From Bacillota bacterium (GTDB taxonomy: Bacteria > Bacillota > Clostridia > Lachnospirales > Lachnospiraceae), in the NCBI GenBank assembly GCA_023437365.1, contig JAEZGK010000101.1, positions 1 to 39,736 on the forward strand: a DNA stretch of 39,736 nucleotides. Direction: 5' to 3'. Made by a program: the position numbers and the translations under genes. Of this stretch, positions 25,370-34,441 are shown in pieces. Position 1 is the first letter of the stretch. Each line of letters starts with the position of its first letter. The notes beneath the pieces were generated by a model. That model made no database searches. It was given only the letters and a program-made list of their open reading frames with translations, and was not told where the DNA came from.

Positions 25370-25407
25370 AAGGAGGTTGAATGAATGATTCATTCAACCT
25401 CCTTAGA
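25370..25407 (-). terminator. Perfect-stem terminator behind the Nudix gene
   Basis: AAGGAGGTTGAATGA pairs perfectly with TCATTCAACCTCCTT around a five-base loop, about 10 bases after the Nudix stop codon on the minus strand. The following TTTC is short, but the stem is very stable. Confidence 0.7.
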
Positions 25408-25416
25408 TAATCTGTG

Positions 25417-25869
25417 TTAAAAATATTTCTTATTGCCCCATAGGTTACTTTTTTTTAAATCCATGTATTCATTATAAGCCCGCTCCAAAATCTGCTTTTC
25501 GTTGGCAAACTTCAGCATATGATAGGCTTCATGGAATTTATAGTAGCCGGAGTCCATAAAAAACTCTTCTCTTTGTGGTTTGCTGTAATAACTATCAGAC
25601 ATCATTAAGTACCAATGAACATCCTTTAATACTGTATTCTGCGGTGTGCTGAAAGAATATTGACTTTTTCCGATGTATTTAATGATCGAAGCATTCGTTC
25701 CTGCCTCCTCCATAACCTCCCGGATTGCAGTCTCCTTATATTCTTCACCTTCTTCAACGGTTCCTTTCGGTAGCACCCACCCTTCATATTTGTTCTTATA
25801 ATTTTTATACAGTAATAAAATCTTTCCTCTGAATATAACTACACCACCACAGCTCGTTGCTTCTACCAT
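25417..25869 (-). CDS. Nudix hydrolase
   Basis: About 150 residues with a full Nudix box G36-TVEEGEEYKETAIREVMEEAG (key residues Arg50, Glu51, Glu54, Glu55, Gly57). The N-terminal SCGGVVIFRGKILLLYK and WVLPKG suggest a diadenosine-polyphosphate or nucleotide hydrolase-like subgroup; the substrate is not predictable. The start at 25869 is chosen because AGGAGG stands at proper distance; the frame extends to an ATG at 25932 with no homology. It lies behind the PBP gene but with 142 bases between. Confidence 0.85.
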   Translation of the reverse strand: MVEATSCGGVVIFRGKILLLYKNYKNKYEGWVLPKGTVEEGEEYKETAIREVMEEAGTNASIIKYIGKSQYSFSTPQNTVLKDVHWYLMMSDSYYSKPQREEFFMDSGYYKFHEAYHMLKFANEKQILERAYNEYMDLKKSNLWGNKKYF

Positions 25870-26011
25870 CGCAATGCCTCCTGCTTTTTGGTGTACCATC
25901 TTATCTAGATAGAAGTATACATCAACATGCACAAGTTTTCAACCCATTATTATTGAAAAATAACAAAAGGAGCTAGGTATCGCAGAAAAAACAAAGGAAA
26001 AATAAATCAAT

Positions 26012-27433
26012 TTACTCTTTAAAATACTCCTGAAATATCTTTTTTGCAATCGGAACTGCATATTCACTGCCTGTACCGACGTTCTCGACGATAACGCTGA
26101 CTACAATCTCCGGCTTCTCATAGGGTGCAAAGCCAATAAACCAGGAATGGGCTTTTCCCTTGGCATTATCCGCAGAGCCGGTCTTACCTGCAGCCTTCTG
26201 CTTCAAACTATCAAGCTTCGTAGCCGTCCCATCCGTGACCACCTGGCGCATCATCTCGGAGATATATTTGGCTTCCTCGGAAGACATCATTCTTCCAATC
26301 TTTTGGGAAGCATATTGCTTCACCATTCCGCCCTGGGCATTTTCGATATGGTCTACCACATACGGCTTCATCATGACACCCTTATTGGCCACGGTGGCAG
26401 CAATCATTGCATTATGCAGCGGTGTAATTAAAGTATTTCCCTGTCCGATGGCTGTCTGCATCTCTTCCCTTACACCGGATTTCCCTTTCTCCAGGGTAAA
26501 GCTACTGACGCTGCTGGCCATGTTAACCGGCAGATTACGGTTGAATAGGAACTGCTCGCATAAAGAACGGAAGGAGGTAATGTCCAGATCCTTCCCTAAG
26601 CTCGCGAAGGAAGCATTGCAGGACTTGGCAAAGGACTCGGGAAGGTCCTCCGCTCCATGCACTTTATTATTATGGCAACGGATCGTCATGCCATCGAATT
26701 CCATGCTGCCGGTGCATTCGTATTTATAATGACGAAAAGAAGGGTTTTCCCTCATGTATTCCAGAGCGGTCAGCACTTTAAAGGTAGAACCTGGAGGATA
26801 GGGCCACTGGGTTGCCCTGTTTAGCAGCGGAGCCTTGGAGGGATCCTCGGCCAGCAGCTTCTCCCAATCCTGCTGGATCCGGTTGGGATCATAGGAGGGC
26901 TTTGAAACCATTGCCAGAATTTTTCCTGTCTCAGCCTCCATAACCACAACAGCCCCCCAGTTATTCCCCAACGCATCATATGCAACCTGCTGAATACCTG
27001 TATCCAGTGTCGTAACCACATTGTCACCCGGGCTCTTCTCCCCAATCATATCGGAATACATTACCTCCAAAGAATTGATGTTCGTAGTCAGTAACCGGAT
27101 ATTCTCTATCTCTTCTATTCCTGTCTTCCCATTGTCAAATCGGCCCACCACATGGGCAAATACCTTTCCAAAGGGATAATTTCTTATCTCATTCCCCTTC
27201 TCATCCACCAAGGTCGTTGCCAGGATATCGCCCTCTGAGGAGAGAATATTGCCGCGTATAATCCGCTGTGCCAGTACCTCCTGTCGCTTATTGTAGCTGT
27301 TATTGATGACCTCATCGCTCTGAAAAAAGATGAAATACGTGAAATAACCGGCCATAAGGACAAACAGACCAAGGAAAACATAAATGATATGAAATGTTGT
27401 CTTTCTAAAATTACCTGATCCATTTTGCTTCAT
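26012..27433 (-). CDS. Class B penicillin-binding protein (transpeptidase)
   Basis: 473 residues: a membrane anchor at about 14-36, a short non-catalytic domain, and a transpeptidase domain with Ser216 in PPGSTFK, SCN at 271-273 and KTG at 417-419. It cross-links peptidoglycan. The size is small for PBP2 and matches the PbpA type that pairs with a RodA/FtsW-like polymerase. The gene overlaps the upstream SEDS gene by four bases, which supports coupled translation and a working complex. Whether it serves growth, division or sporulation (SpoVD-like proteins are larger and have PASTA) is not shown. Confidence 0.9.
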   Translation of the reverse strand: MKQNGSGNFRKTTFHIIYVFLGLFVLMAGYFTYFIFFQSDEVINNSYNKRQEVLAQRIIRGNILSSEGDILATTLVDEKGNEIRNYPFGKVFAHVVGRFDNGKTGIEEIENIRLLTTNINSLEVMYSDMIGEKSPGDNVVTTLDTGIQQVAYDALGNNWGAVVVMEAETGKILAMVSKPSYDPNRIQQDWEKLLAEDPSKAPLLNRATQWPYPPGSTFKVLTALEYMRENPSFRHYKYECTGSMEFDGMTIRCHNNKVHGAEDLPESFAKSCNASFASLGKDLDITSFRSLCEQFLFNRNLPVNMASSVSSFTLEKGKSGVREEMQTAIGQGNTLITPLHNAMIAATVANKGVMMKPYVVDHIENAQGGMVKQYASQKIGRMMSSEEAKYISEMMRQVVTDGTATKLDSLKQKAAGKTGSADNAKGKAHSWFIGFAPYEKPEIVVSVIVENVGTGSEYAVPIAKKIFQEYFKE

Positions 27434-28914
27434 TGATTGTCCTCCGAATTCTGTCTGGACTCCTGTTCAGCTGCCTGTATTTCCGTCAGGGTGCTCTCTG
27501 ATTCCTGTGGTACTGCTCTATCTTCAGACTGTACCTCTCGGTTCCCGGAGTTCACTGTTTCCGGTGCAGGCCTGGCGGCGCTGTACTCGGCACGGGCTTC
27601 CGTCTTGGTCTCTCTGGGTTTACTCTTCCCCGCCAGATATACTCCCTGAAGTATCATGAACATAATTACGACAGACAGAGCTGAACTGCCGCCCTTGCTG
27701 ACCAACGGAAGTGTCACACCGGTAGACGGTATAAACTTGATTACTCCGCCAATGGACAAAAAGACCTGGAAGCCGAACATTACCGCAAAACCGATGGGCA
27801 GCAGCCGAAGGAAGATATCCTCCTGCTCCAGCGCTATGTTAAAGAACATGATAAAGCAGCTGATAAATATCAAGAGGATGCAGATCGCAAATAACCCGCC
27901 CAACTCCTCCGAGATAGCAGAAAAGATAAAGTCGCTGTCGACAACAGGAATATCTGTGGGCAATCCGCGGTTCAACCCCATACCAAACCATCCGCCGGTC
28001 CCGATTGCAAATAAGGACTGGGTGATTTGATACCCTTCCCGATCAATATAGGCAAAGGGATTCTTCCAGGCAAGCACTCTGACCTGGACATGACTAAATA
28101 AACGGTAAGCTACTACTGCTGCCAGGCTTCCCCCAAGCAGCCCTGAAAATAAGTAAAGAGGTCGCGCTGTAGCCGCATAGAGCATAAAAATATAAGTAAC
28201 AAAGAAGAGCAGAGCTCCTCCGAGATCTCTCTGAAGTACCAAAATAATTACCGTAGCACCAGCCATCACCGTAATTAAACAGACCCTGCGAAAGCTCGTA
28301 CCCTCCCGCAAGAGAGCAGCTATTCCGAATACGAACAAAAGCTTTACAAATTCCGAAGGCTGTATCGTAATTCCGGCGATATTTAGCCAATTGGTAGCTC
28401 CGTTGCTGGTTATTCCTATCACCTGTACGATCAGTAATATGGCTATTCCGACTCCGGCATAAATCCAACCAAAGCGCCTTAAGACATTCCAGCTTTTCAT
28501 AATATAAGGTATAGCCAGACAAAGTAAAAAGGAAACGGCATAGATTACTGCTTGTCTGATTGCCTTATCATAGGATAATCTGGCCTGCATGATAAACCCG
28601 ATGACCAGCAGCATCTGCATATTGAGAAGCAAAGGCTTTGACAGCTTCGGATAAATAAACTGATACAGTGTCAACACCAGAATCAGCAGTAGCAGTTCTC
28701 CCAGATACAGATAAATCAGCTGTAACTCCGGCTTCTGAAAAAACAATGAGAAAAATCCAAAGAAGTGCATCAGGAAAAGCAAAGCCGTAAGTACAACATA
28801 GGTTCTTGCTTGTTGCTTTCTGGTCCTTAATCGGAATACATGAAAGCTGTAATACGTATATACTCCGATTAATAAGAGCATCATGTATTTAATTAGTTCT
28901 ACAATTAGGTTCAT
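27430..28914 (-). CDS. SEDS family glycan polymerase (FtsW/RodA/SpoVE)
   Basis: 494 residues with about ten membrane segments and the SEDS signatures NWLNIAGITIQPSEFVKL, LQRDLGGALLFF and FIFSAISEELGG. SEDS proteins polymerise lipid II into glycan strands together with a class B PBP, which is encoded directly downstream with a four-base overlap. A hydrophilic C-terminal tail of about 65 residues, rich in Glu, Ser, Thr and Gln, is longer than usual and cytoplasmic. An extra N-terminal segment is also present. GGGGGGTGACACG precedes the ATG. Confidence 0.9.
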   Translation of the reverse strand: MNLIVELIKYMMLLLIGVYTYYSFHVFRLRTRKQQARTYVVLTALLFLMHFFGFFSLFFQKPELQLIYLYLGELLLLILVLTLYQFIYPKLSKPLLLNMQMLLVIGFIMQARLSYDKAIRQAVIYAVSFLLCLAIPYIMKSWNVLRRFGWIYAGVGIAILLIVQVIGITSNGATNWLNIAGITIQPSEFVKLLFVFGIAALLREGTSFRRVCLITVMAGATVIILVLQRDLGGALLFFVTYIFMLYAATARPLYLFSGLLGGSLAAVVAYRLFSHVQVRVLAWKNPFAYIDREGYQITQSLFAIGTGGWFGMGLNRGLPTDIPVVDSDFIFSAISEELGGLFAICILLIFISCFIMFFNIALEQEDIFLRLLPIGFAVMFGFQVFLSIGGVIKFIPSTGVTLPLVSKGGSSALSVVIMFMILQGVYLAGKSKPRETKTEARAEYSAARPAPETVNSGNREVQSEDRAVPQESESTLTEIQAAEQESRQNSEDNQ

Positions 28915-29006
28915 CGTGTCACCCCCCTATCATCAATTTTCAACCCGGAAGCTCAACTAAAGTATAGTCCTTCGAGACAGCATACAGTATCTAAGCTCCT
29001 GATTTT

Positions 29007-31637
29007 TCACTCTACCCCTCGTCTAAAATGGCCTGTCGTATAGTCTGTCAGCTCTGTTGAAGGCTTTCTTCCGTAGCAGAATACATCGATGTATGCAGTC
29101 AGTATTCTCTGCATCTCTGCCTTACCTTCCTGTATAAAATCAAGGCGAATGCCCTTCGGATGAAGTTTTTGTATCTCCTCCTCCTGCTTCAGTAATGATA
29201 AGGGTTGGCTATTATAGATGATGTTATAGCAGCCCCTGCAATTGGCCTGTACATAAAAGCTTTTCCCCAGGCGGTCGACCAATCTGCCGTAATTCCCCTG
29301 CTGACAGCTTCGGCACCCCTTCGTACTTTCAAAAAGGCACTGTGCCGAAACCATTACCGGCTGATAGCCGTATACGATCAGATCACAATCCTCAATCTCA
29401 AGAGCCCGAAGCTCCTGATAATTCAATTCTACCGGAGCAGTATAATTGTTGAAACCCAGCTCACGATACAAGCTTTTCGCTTCTTTGTTAAAGATGTACA
29501 TATTATAGTTCAGAATGAGTTTCTTCTGCTGCTTCTCTATCCCTAACGAACCAAGCAGTGCTATTTCTTCAAGGTTCTTCAGGATAAGTCCGGTAACAGT
29601 GGGAATTTTGATCAGTTCTATTAGCTCATTACTTAATTCTTCATAGATATTGGCACGGCAGATCTGGGGAAGACTGATGTAAAATTCTTTTCCTTTCTCA
29701 CCTGCCTCATGTGCCATCCTGCAGAGCTCGACTGTGTCAAACCTGTCATACTCTGCATAGACAGAAGTAACCTCGGAATAACGTAAGGCTTCCTCGAATT
29801 GCACCCTGGTATGCAATAGAATACTTAACCTTCTACAATCAGGCTGTCCTATTACCTCCGCTGGCTTTTCTGCTTGTGTTTTTATTTCTGCCACTGCTTT
29901 ACTATCAGCTAGTGCCTTAACTTCTGCCTCTGCTTTACTATCAGCTAGTGCCTTAACTTCTGCCACTACTTTACTATCAGCTAGTGTCTTAACTTCTACC
30001 TGTGCTTTTTCTTCGGTCCGTTCTCTTTCTTCTTCTGTAAATACTGGTTTTCTGGCGTAGCTTTGTAATACACTCTGCTTTAATCCTGTCAGTGCCTCTC
30101 TCCGTATCTCATTCAGCCAGGCTACCGGAACAAAGATATTTTCATCCGCCTCTATTGATAGACGATCGAAATAATATAAGGTATCCCCTGTTTTTTCAAT
30201 CGGTGCAGAAAGCTTCTCCTTTGTCATTGGCTGCTTCTGCGCCGACTGAACCTTCTCTTGCCATGCCGTGTAGGTAAATTCTTTCCAACTCACGGTAAGG
30301 GTAAGTGGTTCATCTATTCTTGCATATAGTTTTCCGCATATTCCAAGCTTTTCATCCCTGGCCAGATAATCCGCTTCCACCTGCTCCAGAAGCCGGTTGT
30401 TCTTCGTACGAAACACCTCATCACCTACACGGATGTGATCCAGTCCGCTCTGACTGCCCGTATCCCGTCTGTCTCTTCTTTCCTCCTGCCACCTACCGAT
30501 ATAGGTGGTCAGAATTTCTCCTGCAGCGTGATTATCCTTTACCGTGAATTCATACCCTTCTTCCTCCCGATACCTGATCTCCAGGATATCCTGGGCATAA
30601 AGCTCCTCCTTTAAGGCAATCGTTACTTCACCGCCACGAATTGCCGTCACCTTGCCTACCGCTACACCGCTATGGTTCGGTCTGTATAGGGACATCATGC
30701 TTTTCCCGTGATAGGTCTTAGCGTAGCCCTCTGAGAAGCCTCCGCGGTTATATATATCCTGAAGCTTCTGCATATCCTTCTGATAGGCCTCTGTTCGCAG
30801 ATAATCGGCATAGAACTCCTTCCCATGTTCCAGGTACAGGTCCGTGTATCTTCGATAGAGGGAAGCCACAGCAGCTGCATATTCCGGCCGTTTCATCCTC
30901 CCCTCGATCTTAAAGGAATTAATCCCTGCTTCTACCAGCTCGGGAATAATAGCTATGGTATTCATGTCCTTGGGACTGAGGAGATATTTCTCCTGCTTGG
31001 CTGACAGCTTCTCCTGCTCGGAGAAAAATTGGTACGGCATTCGACAGGGCTGAGCACATCTGCCCCGATTACCGCTTCTTCCACCGATGACGCTGCTCAT
31101 CAGACATTGTCCCGAATAGCAATAGCATAAAGCTCCATGAACAAAGGTTTCTATCTCAAGCGTGGTATTCTCACGGATGGTCCTAATCTCCGGCAGACTT
31201 AACTCTCTGGAGGTTACCAGCCGGGTAACACCGTAATCCTTCAACAGGTTAGCCCCCTGCGCCATCGTCAGGGTCATCTGCGTACTGGCATGGATCGGAA
31301 GCTCAGGAAAATTCCTGTGAATAAAGTACAGTACACCCATATCCTGTACAATAACTGCATCCAAGCCTCGTTCATAGAACTTTTTCAGAAAGTCATATAA
31401 CTGGGAGGACAGCTCCTTCTCCTTGAGCAAGGTGTTGACAGTCAAATAGAGCCTCTTATCCCTGATATGCGCCTCCTCGATTGCCTGAAGCAGCTGTTCT
31501 TCTGACAAATTGTTAGCATATGCCCTAGCCCCGAAGCTGCTGCCGCCGATATAAACTGCATCACAGCCGGCATTCATGGCAGCCCTCATACCATCATAGG
31601 AGCCGGCAGGTGCCAGGATTTCTATTGTTCTCTCCAT
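29007..31637 (-). CDS. rlhA: Large peptidase U32 family protein (RlhA-like, with DUF3656)
   Basis: 876 residues. The N-terminal U32 domain (about 1-330) has ILAPAGSYDGMRAAMNAG, HGALCYCYSGQCLMSS and GNRGRCAQPCR with cluster cysteines. A DUF3656-like middle follows, then a C-terminal region with FESTKGCRSCQQGNYG and further cysteines. The E. coli relative RlhA (about 650 residues) is needed for 5-hydroxycytidine in 23S rRNA. The extra length includes a 12-residue repeat region at about 545-583 and the C-terminal cysteine region. The AAGGAG closest to the ATG is 33 bases away, with a hairpin between. The SEDS-PBP pair lies downstream. Confidence 0.8.
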   Translation of the reverse strand: MERTIEILAPAGSYDGMRAAMNAGCDAVYIGGSSFGARAYANNLSEEQLLQAIEEAHIRDKRLYLTVNTLLKEKELSSQLYDFLKKFYERGLDAVIVQDMGVLYFIHRNFPELPIHASTQMTLTMAQGANLLKDYGVTRLVTSRELSLPEIRTIRENTTLEIETFVHGALCYCYSGQCLMSSVIGGRSGNRGRCAQPCRMPYQFFSEQEKLSAKQEKYLLSPKDMNTIAIIPELVEAGINSFKIEGRMKRPEYAAAVASLYRRYTDLYLEHGKEFYADYLRTEAYQKDMQKLQDIYNRGGFSEGYAKTYHGKSMMSLYRPNHSGVAVGKVTAIRGGEVTIALKEELYAQDILEIRYREEEGYEFTVKDNHAAGEILTTYIGRWQEERRDRRDTGSQSGLDHIRVGDEVFRTKNNRLLEQVEADYLARDEKLGICGKLYARIDEPLTLTVSWKEFTYTAWQEKVQSAQKQPMTKEKLSAPIEKTGDTLYYFDRLSIEADENIFVPVAWLNEIRREALTGLKQSVLQSYARKPVFTEEERERTEEKAQVEVKTLADSKVVAEVKALADSKAEAEVKALADSKAVAEIKTQAEKPAEVIGQPDCRRLSILLHTRVQFEEALRYSEVTSVYAEYDRFDTVELCRMAHEAGEKGKEFYISLPQICRANIYEELSNELIELIKIPTVTGLILKNLEEIALLGSLGIEKQQKKLILNYNMYIFNKEAKSLYRELGFNNYTAPVELNYQELRALEIEDCDLIVYGYQPVMVSAQCLFESTKGCRSCQQGNYGRLVDRLGKSFYVQANCRGCYNIIYNSQPLSLLKQEEEIQKLHPKGIRLDFIQEGKAEMQRILTAYIDVFCYGRKPSTELTDYTTGHFRRGVE
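29887..30004. repeat. 36-bp tandem repeat inside the U32 gene
   Basis: Units begin at 29898, 29934 and 29970 (TTTACTATCAGCTAGTG), period 36 bases, encoding 12-residue units close to VKALADSKAVAE, with degenerate ends. It lies in a charged, Ala/Glu/Lys-rich linker and keeps the frame. Confidence 0.9.
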
Positions 31638-31734
31638 CTATTTCACAATGCCGGAGCAAGCCCGGCAGTTACTCCTTTCTACAGTGCACTTCGAAAGCTG
31701 CTAATCAGGACCCTACAGCTTTACCTAAGTGTAT

Positions 31735-31807
31735 TTAAAAGGGCTGTCCTGCTTCTCCAAAGCATATCGGCGTTGTAATCCGATCGGTTCTGGTGACTTG
31801 GACAGCC
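31735..31807 (-). terminator. Terminator behind zapA
   Basis: GGCTGTCC (31742-31749) pairs with GGACAGCC (31800-31807), with CTTTTAAAT following on the minus strand. The loop is long and has weak inner pairing. It lies 15 bases past the zapA stop codon and separates zapA from the U32 gene. Confidence 0.65.
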
Positions 31808-31822
31808 TGATCTCTTCCATAT

Positions 31823-32236
31823 TTATCTCTTTTTCTCGTTTTCTGTAAGCTCTGTTTCCAAACGGACGATTTTCTTCTGAGCTTCATACAGCTCCTTCTT
31901 TAATTCCTCAAATTCCCTTTGGGTTGCTTCTAATTTAGTCTGAGTGGAAATCACTTCATGCTTTAAATCGAAAATCTCATTGCTCTTTGCTTCATTTTCG
32001 GTTTCGATTTCCTTAATCTTAAGCTTAGTTTTATAATAGTCATCCGCAATGTTGATCTGCATCAGAATATTCTTGAGATCGGAATCAAGGAACTTATAAG
32101 CATCCTTATTGCGGAATTCCGCATGCTTGCTATTGATATAAGAAGCGATCTTCTGTAGATATTCTTCACTTTCGTAACCACTCAATGTATATCGTTTATT
32201 GTTGATGATAACCTCGATATCATGATACTTATTCAT
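31823..32236 (-). CDS. zapA: Cell division protein ZapA
   Basis: About 137 residues: an N-terminal ZapA domain with DIEVIINNKRYTLSGYESEEYLQKIASYI, then a long coiled coil (about 60-135) rich in Glu, Lys and Leu. ZapA binds and bundles FtsZ at the division site. The coiled coil is longer than in classical ZapA (about 100 residues), as in other Clostridia. I place the start at 32236 because GGGGAGG stands seven bases before it. It follows ruvB by 95 bases. Confidence 0.88.
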   Translation of the reverse strand: MNKYHDIEVIINNKRYTLSGYESEEYLQKIASYINSKHAEFRNKDAYKFLDSDLKNILMQINIADDYYKTKLKIKEIETENEAKSNEIFDLKHEVISTQTKLEATQREFEELKKELYEAQKKIVRLETELTENEKKR

Positions 32237-32331
32237 TTCTTCGCCTCCCCATCGTGCCATAACGATCCCAAAATACCTACCTTTCCGTCAGAATTATTAT
32301 ATCCTATATTACATATGTTTACAAGAGCAGA

Positions 32332-33324
32332 TTAGCAGCGGAGTCCGATATGCTGATAAGCCAGCTCCGATGCCACACGACCTCTCGGAGTACGCAGAAT
32401 TAAACCATTCTGCACAAGATAAGGCTCATACACCTCTTCTATCGTACCGACATCTTCACCGATAGTAGTCGCCACAGCTTCAATCCCGACCGGTCCGCCG
32501 CCGAATTTCTCAATCATGGTGACTAGGATTTCCCGGTCAATGTGATCCAGTCCAAGCTTGTCCACCTCCAGCAAATCAAGTGCAAAACCGGCGACCTCCT
32601 TGGTAATTCTTCCGTCATACTTGACCTGTGCAAAGTCACGGACTCTTTTCAGAAGGCGGTTCGCCAGTCGCGGTGTTCCTCTGGAACGGCGCGCAAGCTC
32701 GACAGCTCCTTCCTCCTCAATCCTTACCTGCAGAATATCAGCAGAGTGTATGATAATCCGTTTTAGTTCGTCGATGGTATAAAAATCCAGCCTGTTCACC
32801 ACACCAAATCGATCTCTGAGCGGAGGTGTCAGCATACCTGCGCGGGTAGTCGCTCCGACCAGTGTGAATTTCGGAAGCTCGATGCGAATGGATTTAGCGG
32901 AGGAACCCTTACCGATAATGATATCTATGGCATAATCCTCCATTGCCGGGTATAAAAGCTCTTCAACCTGGCGATTTAACCGGTGAATCTCATCAACAAA
33001 CAGCACATCTCCTTCCTGAAGATTATTCAGAATTGCTGCCATCTCACCAGGCTTCTCTATTGCAGGACCGGAGGTAATCTTGATATTAACTCCCATCTCA
33101 TTAGCGATAATTCCGGCTAGAGTCGTCTTTCCGAGTCCCGGAGGTCCGAAGAACAGCACATGGTCCAGCACTTCATTTCTCTGCTTAGCAGCCTCAATAT
33201 ACACCTTTAAGTTCTCCTTGACCTTCACCTGTCCGATATAATCCTTTAGAAGCTGCGGTCTGAGGGAGCCCTCCAATCTTTTGTCTTCCTCTGTAAACTC
33301 TGTTGTAATCATCCTTTTCGCCAT
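32332..33324 (-). CDS. ruvB: Holliday junction branch migration helicase RuvB
   Basis: 330 residues with Walker A GPPGLGKTT at 60-68, Walker B VDEIHRLNRQVEELLYP with Asp111 and Glu112, sensor LVGATTRAG, and a C-terminal winged helix with RTPRGRVA. RuvB hexamers drive branch migration of Holliday junctions with RuvA. AAGGAG lies five bases before the ATG and 17 bases separate it from ruvA. No ruvC is present, as is usual in Firmicutes. Confidence 0.96.
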   Translation of the reverse strand: MAKRMITTEFTEEDKRLEGSLRPQLLKDYIGQVKVKENLKVYIEAAKQRNEVLDHVLFFGPPGLGKTTLAGIIANEMGVNIKITSGPAIEKPGEMAAILNNLQEGDVLFVDEIHRLNRQVEELLYPAMEDYAIDIIIGKGSSAKSIRIELPKFTLVGATTRAGMLTPPLRDRFGVVNRLDFYTIDELKRIIIHSADILQVRIEEEGAVELARRSRGTPRLANRLLKRVRDFAQVKYDGRITKEVAGFALDLLEVDKLGLDHIDREILVTMIEKFGGGPVGIEAVATTIGEDVGTIEEVYEPYLVQNGLILRTPRGRVASELAYQHIGLRC

Positions 33325-33341
33325 AGTAGCTCCTTACTCTT

Positions 33342-33947
33342 TTACATCTTTTTCAGACACAGCTTCAGGAGCTGTTCCGAGGTCATATCTTCCGTAATCT
33401 CCACCTGATTGACAATCTTTAAGGCATCGGAAGCGGAGTAGCCAAGTACCGTGAGTGCCTGGATTGCTTCCTCCTTCAGGCTGTATATGCCCGTACCGGT
33501 ACGACTCTCGGCCTGGTTCATCAGCTTCTGTTCAAAGGCAGTTTCCAGCTTAAATTTATCCTTCAGCTCTAAGATTAATTTACTTGCAGTTTTGTTACCG
33601 ATACCCGGTGCCTTGGCAATTGTCTTGGCATCTTCTGCAAGTACTGCAAAACGAATGTCATCGGCAGTGATGGCGGATAGGATACCAAGCGCTCCTCTGG
33701 GGCCGATTCCATTCACCGTAATCAGCAGCTTAAACATCTCCAGATCATCCTTTGTCAAAAAGCCAAAGAGGCCGATGGCATCCTCTCTGACATGAAGGTA
33801 CGTATAAAGCTTAACGTTGCTGCCTTTGCCCGGCAGCTCCAGAATGGCAGAGGAAGGCAGAGCAACCTCGTATCCAATATTGCCTACCTCTATTATAACA
33901 TAGCTTTCCTTGATCTCAGTTAATTCACCTTTCAGATATCCGATCAT
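33342..33947 (-). CDS. ruvA: Holliday junction DNA helicase subunit RuvA
   Basis: About 201 residues: an OB fold at the N-terminus (MIGYLKGEL, VGYEVALP), helix-hairpin-helix motifs with VNGIGPRGALGIL and APGIGNKTASKLILEL, and a C-terminal domain with EAIQALTVLGYSASDA that contacts RuvB. It binds four-way junctions. The ATG at 33947 gives the normal MIGYLKG start; a TTG at 33962 would add five residues, and neither has a strong ribosome site. Confidence 0.94.
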   Translation of the reverse strand: MIGYLKGELTEIKESYVIIEVGNIGYEVALPSSAILELPGKGSNVKLYTYLHVREDAIGLFGFLTKDDLEMFKLLITVNGIGPRGALGILSAITADDIRFAVLAEDAKTIAKAPGIGNKTASKLILELKDKFKLETAFEQKLMNQAESRTGTGIYSLKEEAIQALTVLGYSASDALKIVNQVEITEDMTSEQLLKLCLKKM

Positions 33948-34042
33948 ACTATTCTGACTCAACCCGTCTTTATTACCGAAGTGCTAATAAAGGCAGCCTA
34001 ATTGAGTATCCCCCTAACTCTTAGTTTCATATTCTATGGATC

Positions 34043-34294
34043 TTAATCCGAAAGCTTCTCAAAATGCCCTTTCGAAATATTCAGCCGGCCTTCCTTCAGA
34101 TAATTCAGCACCTCGTAAGCGGTAATACCCAGCGCCTCGGAGATCTGTATGGCATTACTGTTGGGATACTCCTTCAGATATGCTTCAATATCATCAAAAT
34201 GATCACTGTCTATCTGCTTACAGTCTTCACAGGAATAAGCCTTGAATCTTGAAGTAAAGATCTTGTGGCAGTGCTTGCATATATTGGTATACAT
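34043..34294 (-). CDS. Small zinc-ribbon protein with helix-turn-helix (YvyF-like)
   Basis: 83 residues: two CxxC pairs (Cys6, Cys9, Cys22, Cys25) form a likely zinc ribbon, then a helical region with NSNAIQISEALGITAYEVLNYLKEGRL that looks like a helix-turn-helix. This resembles the YvyF/TIGR03826 proteins encoded near flagellar regulators in Bacillus, but no flagellar gene is near. The function is unknown. AGAGGAGGACTCC gives a strong start. It lies between ruvA and the cardiolipin synthase gene. Confidence 0.7.
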   Translation of the reverse strand: MYTNICKHCHKIFTSRFKAYSCEDCKQIDSDHFDDIEAYLKEYPNSNAIQISEALGITAYEVLNYLKEGRLNISKGHFEKLSD

Positions 34295-34441
34295 GGAGTC
34301 CTCCTCTTATTCTTTACTCTTCTATATTCCTTCGCGTTGCCGGTCTTTGCAGTCCTTCCATAGTGTGAATATCCTTTTCGGGATAATTCTGGTCACTTCA
34401 TAATTTCATGATAATTCTGGGTCTTTCAGTTATTACATGCT

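Noticed and set aside
26160..26729. A 189-residue plus-strand open frame
   Set aside because: It lies wholly opposite the PBP gene, has no family pattern, and is explained by codon bias of the real gene; the same applies to other long antisense frames such as 17319-17780 and 7765-8172.
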